64,000 nt of DNA from Syntrophobacterales bacterium Delta_02 (GCA_001603955.1 LVAA01000011.1:1-64000); one strand, 5' to 3'. Counted from the stretch's first letter, positions 42,141 to 51,977 are shown. The notes: a model not told the origin generated them from the sequence alone. Program-made: numbers and translations.

Positions 42141-43387
42141 GCTCTCTCTCCTTGAGCCAAAAGTTTTTCGTACAGCAATTCGTAGTTCCTGACGGAGGTC
42201 CGCGCCGAGAAAGCGTGCGTGAACTTCTGTCCCGCCCGCGCTCCAAGGGACTGCCTGAGGTCCCCGTCCGTCGCAACGGACCTTATGGCATGGGCGAGGC
42301 TCACCGCGCTGCCGGGCTCGACCAGGATCCCGTCGTTCATGTGGTCGATCTGCTCCGGTATGCCCGCGATGGTGCTTGCGATGACGGGCTTGCCAAGGCT
42401 CATCGCCTCGAGGACGACGTTGGGGAAATCCTCCTGCCCGATGGAGGGCAGCACCATGATATCGACGGCGTTCATGAAATTGAAGACGTTCCCTTCACTT
42501 CCCAGGAAACGCACGTTACCCTGGAGCCCGCCATCATGCACGAGCCTTTTGAGCGCCTCCAGCTCGACCCCCTCACCCTCGATGAGGACGAGGGGAAGGC
42601 CGCCGGCCGGCATCTCCTCCTTCAGCATTCTCATCGCCTCGATGAGGACGGCGTGTCCCTTGCGCCTCTCCAGGACGGCGACGACACCGACGAGGATCCG
42701 CCCCTCACTCACGCCCAGGCGCCGGAGGGTCTGCTCCCTCGTTTCGGTGACCCCTCGGGGCTGTATCCCGTTGAAGATATTGACCGTCTTCACGGGGTCC
42801 AGCTTGAGGGCATTGACGAGCATGCCCTTCGCGTACGAAGACCCGGTGACGAACAACGATACGGCCCGCGTGACGATCATGTCGTAGGGGATGTCCGGCC
42901 AGCGCCAGGCGGGCCGGTGTGAATGGGCTATGTTGTTAACGACGTAGACGATGCGCCCTATCCCGCAAAGCCGGGCCGCGATGACAGCGGCGGTGCACGA
43001 GTAGGCCCCGGGATACCCGCCGTTGTTGACGTGAAGTATGTCGACGGACTCTTTTCTGAACACGAGAAAGAGTCGCACGATGTCCCAGATGATGAAAAGG
43101 TGCTTCAACACGACATGGCAGAAGGCCAGAACCACGAGACGGAGGAAGGGCGGAAGCCCACTGATACGGTCAAAGATGGCACTGAGATCGGGAAGCCTCA
43201 GGCCGACGGTCCGAAAACCCCGCGTCACCCTCTGCCTGAAACCGGTCTCGTATTGGCCGGAATACCTGTAAAAGAAGCTCACCTTGTAGCGTCTCATGAA
43301 CTCTTCGTCCTGAAAGAAGTTGACGAGCATATTCTCGCAGCCGGCGAAGAAGGGACAGTCCGAGTAGAAAAGGATGTTTTTCCTCAC
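42137..43387 (-). CDS. Family 4-like glycosyltransferase
   Basis: A 416-residue GT-B glycosyltransferase. VRKNILFYSDCPFFAGCENM forms the N-terminal loop. The donor half has LVGVVAVLERRKGHAVLIEAM and MVLPSIGQEDFPNVVLEAMSLGKPVIAS with the E-x7-E motif. The start is GTG 43387, overlapping the stop of the epimerase gene (GTGA). The longer open frame upstream is not similar to the family. Donor sugar unknown; the location next to CDP-sugar genes suggests it may use their product. Confidence 0.92.
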   Translation of the reverse strand: MRKNILFYSDCPFFAGCENMLVNFFQDEEFMRRYKVSFFYRYSGQYETGFRQRVTRGFRTVGLRLPDLSAIFDRISGLPPFLRLVVLAFCHVVLKHLFIIWDIVRLFLVFRKESVDILHVNNGGYPGAYSCTAAVIAARLCGIGRIVYVVNNIAHSHRPAWRWPDIPYDMIVTRAVSLFVTGSSYAKGMLVNALKLDPVKTVNIFNGIQPRGVTETREQTLRRLGVSEGRILVGVVAVLERRKGHAVLIEAMRMLKEEMPAGGLPLVLIEGEGVELEALKRLVHDGGLQGNVRFLGSEGNVFNFMNAVDIMVLPSIGQEDFPNVVLEAMSLGKPVIASTIAGIPEQIDHMNDGILVEPGSAVSLAHAIRSVATDGDLRQSLGARAGQKFTHAFSARTSVRNYELLYEKLLAQGERA

Positions 43388-44334
43388 TTGTCCTCTCGCC
43401 GAAGAAAGGAGGCTATCGTGCGTCTCACCCCCTCCTCGAGAGCGACCTTCGGCTGCCATCCCATCAAGCTCTTCGCCTTTGACGTGTCCACGCGATAATC
43501 CATGATCTCGTCGGGCCGGTAATCCCTGCCCCCCACCCGCACGAGACCTCGCCTGTCGAGAAGTCTCTCCACCATACCGACAAGCTCGAGGAGTCTCACG
43601 GCGCTCCCGCCGCCGATGTTCATCACCTCTCCCGCCGCCCCTTTGGCCCGGGAAGCCCGTATCATGGCGTCAACAAGGTCGGTAATGTACACGAAGTCCC
43701 GCGTCTGCTGTCCCGCCGTCATAACAAACTCCCTTCCTTCCATGAGGGACCGTATGAGGGAAGGCAGGAACATGCCCGTCTCCTGTCCAGGGCCGTAGGC
43801 GAGCGTCGGCCGGAGCACGACGACGGGAAGCCCGTACAGGCCGTGAAACATTCCTGAGAGGTTCGTGACGCACAGCTTCGAGTAGGAATAGGCCGTGACG
43901 GGTGCCTCGCGCATCGACTCGGTAAAGGGACTCTCATTCTTCCCGTATTCCTCCGCCGTACCGAGAACCACGACGGATGCGACACCCCCCTGTTTGATGA
44001 GGGCGGAAAAAAGGTTCAGAGAACCGATCACGTTGACGCCCACGGCCTTGTAGAAATCGTCCACGTCCGACGAGCGCTCCTTGAAGGCGGCAAGGTGAAA
44101 CACGACGTCCGGCTTGCACCCGCCAACGCACTCTTCGACGAAGGCCCTGTCCCCGATATCTCCGGTACAGAGGGTGAGACCCACCGCTCCCCCGTCAGGC
44201 ACGGCCATGTCGAGCGCAGTGACGGCGGCCTTCTCCGCGATGAGCGTATCCACCAGGCTGCGCCCTATGAATCCCCGTGCTCCCGTCACAAGGACCCTTT
44301 TTCCCTCAAGCAAAGGTCGAACCTCGTCGCTCAC
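43384..44334 (-). CDS. SDR-family NAD-dependent sugar epimerase/dehydratase
   Basis: A 316-residue extended SDR. LLEGKRVLVTGARGFIGRSL is the NAD loop; VVVLGTAEEYGKN holds the active-site Thr region, and AYSYSKLCVTNL the YxxxK. The rest resembles GalE/RmlB-like and GDP/UDP-hexose 4-epimerase or reductase enzymes, but the substrate is not clear. The start is GTG 44334, which overlaps the methyltransferase stop (GTGA); the longer open frame upstream is unlikely. RBS-less coupling is expected. Confidence 0.9.
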   Translation of the reverse strand: MSDEVRPLLEGKRVLVTGARGFIGRSLVDTLIAEKAAVTALDMAVPDGGAVGLTLCTGDIGDRAFVEECVGGCKPDVVFHLAAFKERSSDVDDFYKAVGVNVIGSLNLFSALIKQGGVASVVVLGTAEEYGKNESPFTESMREAPVTAYSYSKLCVTNLSGMFHGLYGLPVVVLRPTLAYGPGQETGMFLPSLIRSLMEGREFVMTAGQQTRDFVYITDLVDAMIRASRAKGAAGEVMNIGGGSAVRLLELVGMVERLLDRRGLVRVGGRDYRPDEIMDYRVDTSKAKSLMGWQPKVALEEGVRRTIASFLRREDK

Positions 44335-44873
44335 TTGATCACCCTGAGATAATAGGTCAGCGAGTTGAGCGGGAAGAGATGAGACAGTCTGACCTCGTAC
44401 GAATAGGGACGCCTCTCGGCAAACCTCACGACAAGGCGGTGAAGAATGCCCATTCTTCCGTCCTTGAACTCCCTGTCGAACTCGAGCCCCTCCGTCCGGA
44501 ACCGGGCACTCGTGTAACCGTAGCGCTCGTGGAAGGAATGGGAGGGGTCGAAATAGCAGAACCACCAGACGCCGAAGAAGTTCCTGTGCGTCGGATCGAT
44601 GGTAGCGTAGCAGCTCCTGAAATAGGGGACCCTGACAACCACCGCCGCACCATCCGCACTGATGCGGTGCACCTCTTCCATGACCTTCAGGGGTTCTTTC
44701 ACGTGCTCCAGGATGTTGTCCATCCAGACATTCCCGGCCGAACCATCCTCGAAGGGATAGGGAAACACATCGAGGTCGTGGACGATGTCTACACCGGGAA
44801 GCGCCAGGGCGTCGACACCGACATACCCTTCCCTCTTCCTCTGCCCGCACCCGAGATCGATGTTGAGGCTCAT
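44331..44873 (-). CDS. Small SAM-dependent methyltransferase
   Basis: A 180-residue class I methyltransferase. MSLNIDLGCGQRKREGYVGVD is SAM motif I; VWMDNILEHVKEPLKVMEEV is motif II with the following helix; DGAAVVVRVPYF is the next strand. The pattern resembles the SAM-binding methyltransferases found in O-antigen loci. Target unknown. It follows the B12-type radical SAM gene by 31 bases. Confidence 0.9.
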   Translation of the reverse strand: MSLNIDLGCGQRKREGYVGVDALALPGVDIVHDLDVFPYPFEDGSAGNVWMDNILEHVKEPLKVMEEVHRISADGAAVVVRVPYFRSCYATIDPTHRNFFGVWWFCYFDPSHSFHERYGYTSARFRTEGLEFDREFKDGRMGILHRLVVRFAERRPYSYEVRLSHLFPLNSLTYYLRVIK

Positions 44874-44904
44874 TGAGACATCTCCTGTTTTGCCACCCCT
44901 GTCT

Positions 44905-46437
44905 TCATATCTCCGGACGCCTGCCTCCCCTGCGGGACCAAAAGAAATGTGATACTGACTTGAGAAAGCGGGCTGGAGTCACAACGTTATCCTTCAAAAG
45001 ATACCACAAATACCTGGAACGGTGCCGCGAGTTCAGCAGATGGGTCCAGTATCTCCCATCAGCCCGAAAGAAACTCACTTCAAAGGGCGTTATGATCCCG
45101 TACCGCAACTGCCAGGAAAAGAGCAGTCTGTGAAGGTCCAGGCGATGATCGCTCAGCCTGAACTTCGGCGACGGGAGCAGGCGGCTCATCTGACAATATT
45201 CCTCTCGCCCCACGGGCTCAGCGAGATTCCGGAAAATCTCGGTCCCAGGATATGGCTGCGTCACCCCCACGGAAACATAGGTCGGCTGAATCTTGCTGAG
45301 AAGACGTCTGGTCGCCCTCAGATCTTCCTCGTTCTCCGTGGGAAGGTTCACAAGTATGTTGGCAAAGGTCCGTACACCATGTTGACGGCACAGATCGAAG
45401 GCCCGGACGGTCTCTTCCACGGTATTGAGCTTTCGAATTTCCTTGAGGAGCCGGTCGGACCCTGTTTCCACGCCAAAATCCAGTTGAATACAACCTGATC
45501 CCTTCAGAAGCCTGACGACATGTTCTTTCTGAATGCACCGGACTCTTGTCTCTGCGGCCCAGAGCATCTTCAACCCACTTTTTCGGTAGGCCGTGCAGAA
45601 CTCCACTATATCCCTCTCTATGACGCCGAAGGTATCGTCGAGAATGTAGAAAAAATCGAACCCATAACGCTCCTGAAGCATACGCAAGTCCTCTATCACC
45701 TGCTCCATCGGGCGTTTGCGCACGACCGGCCTGCCGGGAGCCTTGTCATTTGCCTGCCAGACACTGTTCGAAGCACAGAAAGTGCAACGAAAGGGACAAC
45801 CGCGGCCTATATAGATGACTGCTGCAACGGCAGCCAGTCTGCGTATTACGACCTTTCTCGGCTCCGTATACCAGGTCATGTCGATCTTGTGGTATGCGGG
45901 CATCCCGCATTCACTGAGATCCATCAATTCCCGGTTCGGGGTCTGCACCACCTGCCCGTCCATTCGATAGGCGATTCCCCTGATATGCTTCCCGTCTACC
46001 CCGGGTTTGTAGCTCGCGAGCAGTTCTCTAACCGTCAACTCACCCTCTCCGCGAACCACCAGGTCGAAGGGGCTGCCCTCGAACAAAAAGTCTTCCGGGG
46101 ATATGGAAGCGTGGGCATTGCCAACCACGATGGTACCGTCATATTCCCGGCGTATCCTTCCGGCGAGGTCAACGAGGATGTCGTAATCGGTTACAAAAGC
46201 GGCCAGACCAACGAACCTGGGCTGATAGCGCCGCACGTCGTTGAGAATGTGATCAACGTTATCATTGAACCCAACATGATGGGGATTGGATATTTCTGCC
46301 GTGAAGCCATGCTTTTCAAGATATCCCGCGAGATAAAGATAATAGTACGGCATGTAGGCTTCTCTGGCGTTCGTAGGGGACACGACGAAGAGGATATCTA
46401 CCTGCGCTCCATCACCCATGTTCACATTACCCGCCAC
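44905..46437 (-). CDS. B12-binding-domain radical SAM protein
   Basis: A 510-residue protein. The N-terminal about 150 residues have a B12-binding-type fold (DILFVVSPTNAREAYMPYYY... VVGNAHASISPEDFL). The radical SAM domain (about 190-400) has the cluster motif GRGCPFRCTFCASNS (CxxxCxxC) and GVETGSDRLLKEIRK. Family members do methyl transfer, ring contraction and similar reactions. The GTG at 46437 has AAAGGA 6 bases upstream; ATG 46419 is an alternative. This gene and the next one (46427-48214) have visibly lower GC than their neighbours. Confidence 0.88.
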   Translation of the reverse strand: MAGNVNMGDGAQVDILFVVSPTNAREAYMPYYYLYLAGYLEKHGFTAEISNPHHVGFNDNVDHILNDVRRYQPRFVGLAAFVTDYDILVDLAGRIRREYDGTIVVGNAHASISPEDFLFEGSPFDLVVRGEGELTVRELLASYKPGVDGKHIRGIAYRMDGQVVQTPNRELMDLSECGMPAYHKIDMTWYTEPRKVVIRRLAAVAAVIYIGRGCPFRCTFCASNSVWQANDKAPGRPVVRKRPMEQVIEDLRMLQERYGFDFFYILDDTFGVIERDIVEFCTAYRKSGLKMLWAAETRVRCIQKEHVVRLLKGSGCIQLDFGVETGSDRLLKEIRKLNTVEETVRAFDLCRQHGVRTFANILVNLPTENEEDLRATRRLLSKIQPTYVSVGVTQPYPGTEIFRNLAEPVGREEYCQMSRLLPSPKFRLSDHRLDLHRLLFSWQLRYGIITPFEVSFFRADGRYWTHLLNSRHRSRYLWYLLKDNVVTPARFLKSVSHFFWSRRGGRRPEI

Positions 46438-48214
46438 TGCTTATTCCTTTCAGCTCCCTCGTCCATTCATCGATTGCATTTTCAGACCTCTTCCCGAACC
46501 GCCCCATGAACCTCCTGACCGCTTTCCGCCGCGCGTCGTCAGCCCACCACCCGTCGACGTTCTCGTAAACACGGTTGACCTCTTTGGCTGCGTCCACGGG
46601 ACTGTCAAAAAGTATGCCAGCCAGTCGGAGGTCTCTGAAATATCCTTCAGCGTCCGGATGTAGCGTGTTCGCGCTGAGAGAGGGATCGCAAAACAGTATG
46701 GTGGGTTTGTCAATATGCAAAGCCTCGATGAATGTGGTTGAATACATCGGATGACCGCAGAGGAAGAGACAGCAATTATCCAAGCTCCTTGCGAAAGGCA
46801 CGTCCCAGGTCTCTATGCGGATATTACCCGGAAATGCGTCTCTCAGCCTTTCCCGTACATCCCATCCCATATCCTCCCTGTGGGGTCTGAGTCTCAAGTT
46901 GCATCTTACCTTTGCCGACAGGTTTTCCGCGAACAGGTTCACATCTTCAAAGTAACGCTGCCAGTAACCCGTTGTGAGAGGAAACTGTATCAGACATCTC
47001 AACCAAACAGCCAGGTCATAGAGTACATCCGGGATATCTCGCCGCCTTCGCGTCTTCCTTCTTCCCATCAGCTTCGTTGGAGCCAGGGGTTTCACGACGG
47101 CCCCGGCGCCATCTCTTGTCCACCCCCATGAATAAAACCTGTCTACGATGGAGAGCTCGTGCCTTTCCTGCAGAAAGTACCTGATGATGCCGTAATTGCC
47201 TCCGTGCTGGAGACCGACAAGGAGGCTGCCCTTTTCGGCCTGAGAGCCGGCCCATATCTTGAACACATCGTTGTAATGCCAGGACGTCGCACTCATGAGA
47301 GCAACGGCTTTATGGCGATACAATCCGTTTATCGTCTCCTTTATATCTTTGTACCCCTCCACGAACGTGACAGGCAATTCTTCGGAGATAAGGTCAAACA
47401 GTATTCCCTCGAATTCACTCTCGCCGAACGACACGGTCTTTATGATCTGTCGTGATGCTTCATGGCCCGCGTATCCCGTAAAGTCGACATCGGGATAGAA
47501 AAAAGGTGACAGCGCAAATCCGGTCCGCAACAGGAGTCGCACCTCCGCGCTTCTTGGAAGATATGCGTTGTGGTAGAACACCTTTCTTTCCCTGGCGCCC
47601 AGAGACGAAACGAACTTTGCCAGGCTCCTTTTCACGAATGAGACTCCCCTGCTTGGAAGAACCTTCTGTACGGATACCTGCACATACCGCGTGCGATCCA
47701 CCTTCATTGTGGGGAAAGAGCCTTTAAATTGGCCCATGATCCTGCTGAATAACTGAAGATTATACAGATCTCCTTTTAAGAGCTCCATGAAATCAATCGT
47801 CGAACCCGGCGTTTGAAAAGAGGCCTTGTCCAGGCACAGCGTCGTCAGCTCCGGGTATGACCGCAGGGCCTTCGTGATATGGAGGTATCTGTCATATACC
47901 ACGTGAATGAAATGGAGAAGCCAGGTACCGACCAATATCCTCCAGTATTTTTCCGAATGACGGACCCCGTGAACGACGTTGAGTCTTCCCGAGAGAACAG
48001 GGAGGGTCCTCTCGTAGAGGTCGTCGACATAGGAAAAGATCCCGGGGACCTCGGCATCTGTATAAGGGGGGTCGAGCGCTATCGTGTCGAGGGATTCCAG
48101 GTACTCTTTCCTGCTGTACCGACGGCACCACTCTCCCAGGATGAGCAGCGTTCCCGAAGTGTCCCAGAACTCTTCGATGGATGTCGTCGCGAGGAATATC
48201 TTCTTGTCGGCCAA
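46427..48214 (-). CDS. LIC12162-family surface-polysaccharide transferase
   Basis: A 595-residue protein whose N-terminus (KIFLATTSIEEFWDTSGTLL, ILGEWCRRYS) matches what is recalled of the TIGR04331/LIC12162 family, a putative transferase found in Leptospira O-antigen clusters and some others. It also contains LLVGLQHGGNYGIIRYFLQE and LFLCGHPMYSTTFIEALHID, GT-B-like donor motifs. A glycosyl- or glycerophosphate-type transfer to a surface glycan is plausible; the reaction is unknown. The start is TTG 48214 with AGGAAAA upstream. Lower GC than neighbours, consistent with transfer. Confidence 0.82.
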   Translation of the reverse strand: MADKKIFLATTSIEEFWDTSGTLLILGEWCRRYSRKEYLESLDTIALDPPYTDAEVPGIFSYVDDLYERTLPVLSGRLNVVHGVRHSEKYWRILVGTWLLHFIHVVYDRYLHITKALRSYPELTTLCLDKASFQTPGSTIDFMELLKGDLYNLQLFSRIMGQFKGSFPTMKVDRTRYVQVSVQKVLPSRGVSFVKRSLAKFVSSLGARERKVFYHNAYLPRSAEVRLLLRTGFALSPFFYPDVDFTGYAGHEASRQIIKTVSFGESEFEGILFDLISEELPVTFVEGYKDIKETINGLYRHKAVALMSATSWHYNDVFKIWAGSQAEKGSLLVGLQHGGNYGIIRYFLQERHELSIVDRFYSWGWTRDGAGAVVKPLAPTKLMGRRKTRRRRDIPDVLYDLAVWLRCLIQFPLTTGYWQRYFEDVNLFAENLSAKVRCNLRLRPHREDMGWDVRERLRDAFPGNIRIETWDVPFARSLDNCCLFLCGHPMYSTTFIEALHIDKPTILFCDPSLSANTLHPDAEGYFRDLRLAGILFDSPVDAAKEVNRVYENVDGWWADDARRKAVRRFMGRFGKRSENAIDEWTRELKGISSGG

Positions 48215-48219
48215 TTTTC

Positions 48220-49044
48220 CTACCAGCAGCTCCTGCCCCCGTCAATGACGACCACGGCGCCGTTCATATAGGAGGACGCGTCGGAGGCGAGGAAGATTAT
48301 CGCGCCTTCCAGCTCGTCGGGCCTCGCCATCCTTCCCAGGGGTATCAGCTTGTTCAGCCGGACGAGGAAGTCCTCACCCTGGTTGTTGTAGACACCACCC
48401 GGACAAAGGGCATTACACCTCACGCCCCTGTCCGCCCAGTACGTGGCCAGGTAGCGGGTAAGGCCGATGAGCCCTGTCTTGACGACGGAATAGGTCACGG
48501 GTTTCACGTTCTGCATCTCCTCGGGGACCCCTTCCGTCCTGTAAAGCCTCTGGTCCGGCGCGATGACTCCGAGGTCGGAGGAGATATTGATGATGCTGCC
48601 CCCTTTCTTTCCTGCCATTGCCTTACCAAAGTGTTTCGCGCACAGGAACGACCCCGTGAGGCCGACGGCCAGGTCCTGCTCCCAGACGGTCAGGGGGAAG
48701 TTCTCGAGACGCGAGGAGTTCGTGAGGGTGTTCGACGTGTCGACGACGGGGTTGTTCGCCGCGTTATTGATCAGCACGTCGACGCGCCCGTACTTCCTGA
48801 GGACTTTCCCGCACGCGCCTGCCACTTCCTCTTCCCGCGTGATGTCCACATGGTAACCGCACGCCCCCGTGCCGTACCTGCCGTTCAGTTCATCGACGAA
48901 GGCGTCAATGGGCTTCTTCTTCAGGTCGAGAATGACGGGCACGCCGCCTCCATCCGCGATGATCGAGGCATGTCTCTTCCCGAGAAAACCCGTCCCGCCC
49001 GTGATCACGACAACCTTTCCCTTTATGTCGAATACGTTCTTCAT
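48220..49044 (-). CDS. SDR-family oxidoreductase
   Basis: A 274-residue classical SDR. KGKVVVITGGTGFLGKRHAS is the cofactor loop (TGGxxxLG), VLINNAANNPV the NNAA motif, and YSVVKTGLIGLTRYL the YxxxK. An insert after the NNAA region (about 100-165) is longer than in FabG, as in sugar oxidoreductases such as PtmA. It follows the next SDR gene by 2 bases. Together they may do successive oxidation and reduction on a keto-sugar, but the substrate is unknown. Confidence 0.92.
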   Translation of the reverse strand: MKNVFDIKGKVVVITGGTGFLGKRHASIIADGGGVPVILDLKKKPIDAFVDELNGRYGTGACGYHVDITREEEVAGACGKVLRKYGRVDVLINNAANNPVVDTSNTLTNSSRLENFPLTVWEQDLAVGLTGSFLCAKHFGKAMAGKKGGSIINISSDLGVIAPDQRLYRTEGVPEEMQNVKPVTYSVVKTGLIGLTRYLATYWADRGVRCNALCPGGVYNNQGEDFLVRLNKLIPLGRMARPDELEGAIIFLASDASSYMNGAVVVIDGGRSCW

Positions 49045-49046
49045 GG

Positions 49047-49823
49047 TCAATAGAGTGTCGCTGTCTGCCCGCCATCCACGATGAGACAGGCACCCGTGAT
49101 AAAGGAAGCTCGCGGGGAAGACAGGAAGAGTATGGCATCGGCTATCTCCGCAGGGTCCGCGAACCGCTTCATGGGGACCGTCGATTCTATGATGCCCCTG
49201 ACACGTTCCGGGTCGTCCTTCAGCTTCATGTCCCAGCTGCCTCCTTCAAAATAGACGTTTCCCGGGGCAACGCAGTTCACGCGCACTCCCTGGTCCGCCG
49301 CCTTTCGGGCAAGGTTCTTCGAAAAGGCGATGACCGCCGTTTTTGCGACGGAGTAATCGACGGGCGCTCCGAATGCCTCCACACCGGCTATGGATGACAC
49401 GAAGACGATGCTTCCCTTCGATGCCGCAACGAGGGGAAAGAACTCACGGGCCGAATCAATGGCGCTGTGGAGGTTCTGGGCAAACACCTCTTCCACATGT
49501 TCCCTTTCCGGTATGGGATCGGGCACGCTGACCCCATAACCCACGTTCGCGACAAGGACATCAAGACCCTCCCAAGACGAAGTGATGAACTCCCTCAACG
49601 CCCTTATATCCCCGTGGGACCTGAAATCGCAGGCACGGCAGAGTACATCCGATGCCGCATGCCACGAGGCGAGCTCGTCTCTCACTTTCCTCAGCTCCGC
49701 CTCGCCGCGCCCCGTCAGGACCACCCTGGCGCCTTCCTCCAGGAAGTGCTCCGCCGTCGCCCGGCCTATCCCCCGCGTCGACCCCGTGACAAGAACCCGT
49801 TTTCCCTTGAGCTCAAGGTCCAC
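49047..49823 (-). CDS. SDR-family oxidoreductase
   Basis: A 258-residue classical SDR. KGKRVLVTGSTRGIGRATAE is the cofactor loop, DVLVANVGYGV the strand-4 motif (ANVG in place of NNAG), SIVFVSSIAGVEAF the serine, and DYSVAKTAVIAFSKNLARK the YxxxK. All catalytic residues are present. Standard FabG-like length. Located between a methyltransferase and another SDR gene, probably the partner of the latter. Confidence 0.93.
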   Translation of the reverse strand: MDLELKGKRVLVTGSTRGIGRATAEHFLEEGARVVLTGRGEAELRKVRDELASWHAASDVLCRACDFRSHGDIRALREFITSSWEGLDVLVANVGYGVSVPDPIPEREHVEEVFAQNLHSAIDSAREFFPLVAASKGSIVFVSSIAGVEAFGAPVDYSVAKTAVIAFSKNLARKAADQGVRVNCVAPGNVYFEGGSWDMKLKDDPERVRGIIESTVPMKRFADPAEIADAILFLSSPRASFITGACLIVDGGQTATLY

Positions 49824-49825
49824 TC

Positions 49826-50509
49826 TTACTCTCCTTTTCCATCATTCCCGGGCTTTACGCCGTAACCGACAAGCATGAGCTCCCTCGACCACCTCAAGGC
49901 CTTCACCTTTGTCCGCACCGGGACGAAGGGTGCCACGGCACGGCACAGGTAATTGAGGACCGGGTATTTCCACACCAGCGGTAACTGCCTGAACCTGGAC
50001 ACCTCGATATCGATGAACCCGTGCATCTCGTAGATATCTCTGAGTGAAACCACCGAGAAGGGGCTTTTGTGCGTATGGTCGTCAAAGTATATCTTGTAGC
50101 ACGATTCCCAGTCGGGGACGAGGGTAATGAGCATGCCTCCCGTCTTGAGGACCCTTCTGGCCTCTTCCATGTAACGCTCGGGGTCGTGAAAATGCTCGAG
50201 CACGGACTTGGAATAGACTACGTCGAAGGTATTGTCATCGTAAGGAATCCCTTCCCTCTCGATGTCGGAGACCCTGACGGGGATATCGGGGCTCAGGGCC
50301 GGCGCCTTCTCGGAGATATCGACACCGCAGGCATCGAGTCCCAGGTCCCGGAAGCCTTTCAGAAACTCGCCCCTGCCACACCCCGCTTCGAGAAACGCCA
50401 TGCCCGGGACCATCCGGAAACGCTGGAAAAGATGAAGACATAGCTCAACCGGATAGCCTGTGTAGGGACGCTCCTTTTCGCTGTACACCACCTCGAGGTA
50501 GTCGGCCAT
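49826..50509 (-). CDS. SAM-dependent methyltransferase
   Basis: A 227-residue class I methyltransferase. MAFLEAGCGRGEFLKGFRDL is SAM motif I; DACGVDISEKAP the acidic loop; FDVVYSKSVLEHFHDPERYM motif II; LKTGGMLITLVPDW the next strand. Substrate unknown, but the position near other sugar-acid genes suggests a sugar. It starts 7 bases after the B12-type radical SAM gene. Confidence 0.92.
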   Translation of the reverse strand: MADYLEVVYSEKERPYTGYPVELCLHLFQRFRMVPGMAFLEAGCGRGEFLKGFRDLGLDACGVDISEKAPALSPDIPVRVSDIEREGIPYDDNTFDVVYSKSVLEHFHDPERYMEEARRVLKTGGMLITLVPDWESCYKIYFDDHTHKSPFSVVSLRDIYEMHGFIDIEVSRFRQLPLVWKYPVLNYLCRAVAPFVPVRTKVKALRWSRELMLVGYGVKPGNDGKGE

Positions 50510-50516
50510 TATCGAC

Positions 50517-51977
50517 TCACAAACTCCTTCTCTTGTGCTCCAGGCTATCGTCGCTCCTTGCGCCCCGGAAGGTCGTTATCTCCCCGGCATAGAGCTGCCT
50601 GAACTTCTCTATGAGACCGGTCGCGGCCGCCATGTCCCCGCTTGTATGTTTGAAATGGTCTGTTATGAGACGCCTGTTCGCGTCAAGCAGGAGCTCGTAG
50701 CACCGCTTGTCGGGAATCCCCGTGAAATTGACAGTCAGAAGATCGGAGTTCACAAACCTTTCGAAAAAGTCTTCGGGGCCTTTGAGGAGCCCCATCTCGA
50801 TCGCGTCGTAGTACAGATCGCATCCCGGGTAGGGTGTTACGGGCCGTATGGTGCGTATCTGGTCATAAAGGTTGTACTTCATTATGAAGTCCACGTTGCT
50901 TCTCAAGGTCTCCTCGTCATCGCCGGGCTCGCCCCATATGCAGTTGAGGCCGACCCCGATACCCATCGATTTCGTGATCTCCGCCGCCCGGTAGTTTTGC
51001 TCTACCGTCACGTTCTTGTGCATCCTGTCAAGGACGCGCTGCGAGGTCGACTCGAAGCCGATGTTGATGAATACGCACCCTATCTCCTTGAGCGTCTCGG
51101 CAATCTCTTCGTCGAAAACATCGACGCGGCTTTCGACATTCAGCATGGCCTTTATGCCGCTCTCCTTCAACGCCTTTCCGAAGTCCCGCACCCTCTTCTT
51201 CGAGTAAACGAAAAGTTCATCAATGAAGAAGAAGTAGGTGATCCCGTACGTATCCTGGAGCGTTCTCATCTCCTCGATGATGCCCGGAATGCTCCTCCCC
51301 CTGATGCCCTTCTCGAGACGGTAGCAGAAATTGCAGCGGTTGACGCACCCCCTGTTGGAAAGCACGGCAAAGGCGCGGTCGCTCTGAGACATGCCGGAGA
51401 GCTTGAGGCACGTCGTGTACTCCTCCATGGGAAAAAGGTCCCATGCCGGCGACCCGAGCGCGTCCAGGTCCCGAACCGGTTTGTTTCTCTCATTGATGCA
51501 CACGTCACCGTTCAGCCGGTAGGCAATGCCCTTGACGTCAGCCAGGTCACCGCCGTCCACCTTGCACCGCGCAAGCTCCACGATCGTCAACTCCGCCTCA
51601 CCGATCGCCGCCACGTCCGCTCCTGTCATCTTGAGAACATATTCGGCGATGGGTGAGGGGCCATGGCCCCCGAGGACGTACCAGGCATCCTTCTTGTGGG
51701 CATTGACGGTGTCAGACAGGCCAAGTATCGTCTCCTTGAAGCGGGCGGCAAGAAAACCGCAGCATATGAGGTCGTACTGTGACGAATCGAGGTGATTCGC
51801 CAGCTGATCGTTGGTGTAATGGAAGACATCCATTGCGTAGACCTCGACATCGCACCCGGCCCTCCGGAGGGCCGCCGTGAGATAACCGGGACCCATGGGG
51901 AAGAAATTGTCCTCCTGGTAGACATCGTGTATGATGAAGAGCACCCGTGGTCTCTTCGCAGTCGTTATTACATCCAT
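50517..51977 (-). CDS. B12-binding-domain radical SAM protein
   Basis: A 486-residue protein. The N-terminal B12-binding-like domain (about 1-150, RVLFIIHDVYQEDNFFPMGPG, CGFLAARFKET, VLGGHGPSPIAEY) is followed by the radical SAM core with CVNRCNFCYRLEKG (CxxxCxxC) and INIGFESTSQRVLDRMHKN. This is the second such enzyme in the cluster (the other at 44905). Possible jobs are C-methylation or a carbon-skeleton change of a sugar; not assigned. Its start overlaps nothing. Confidence 0.9.
   Translation of the reverse strand: MDVITTAKRPRVLFIIHDVYQEDNFFPMGPGYLTAALRRAGCDVEVYAMDVFHYTNDQLANHLDSSQYDLICCGFLAARFKETILGLSDTVNAHKKDAWYVLGGHGPSPIAEYVLKMTGADVAAIGEAELTIVELARCKVDGGDLADVKGIAYRLNGDVCINERNKPVRDLDALGSPAWDLFPMEEYTTCLKLSGMSQSDRAFAVLSNRGCVNRCNFCYRLEKGIRGRSIPGIIEEMRTLQDTYGITYFFFIDELFVYSKKRVRDFGKALKESGIKAMLNVESRVDVFDEEIAETLKEIGCVFINIGFESTSQRVLDRMHKNVTVEQNYRAAEITKSMGIGVGLNCIWGEPGDDEETLRSNVDFIMKYNLYDQIRTIRPVTPYPGCDLYYDAIEMGLLKGPEDFFERFVNSDLLTVNFTGIPDKRCYELLLDANRRLITDHFKHTSGDMAAATGLIEKFRQLYAGEITTFRGARSDDSLEHKRRSL

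Noticed and set aside
44334..44850. N-terminal extension of the sugar epimerase frame
   Set aside because: The added residues are antisense-like Arg/Gly/Cys-rich sequence over the methyltransferase gene; the GTG at 44334 coupled to that gene's stop is better.
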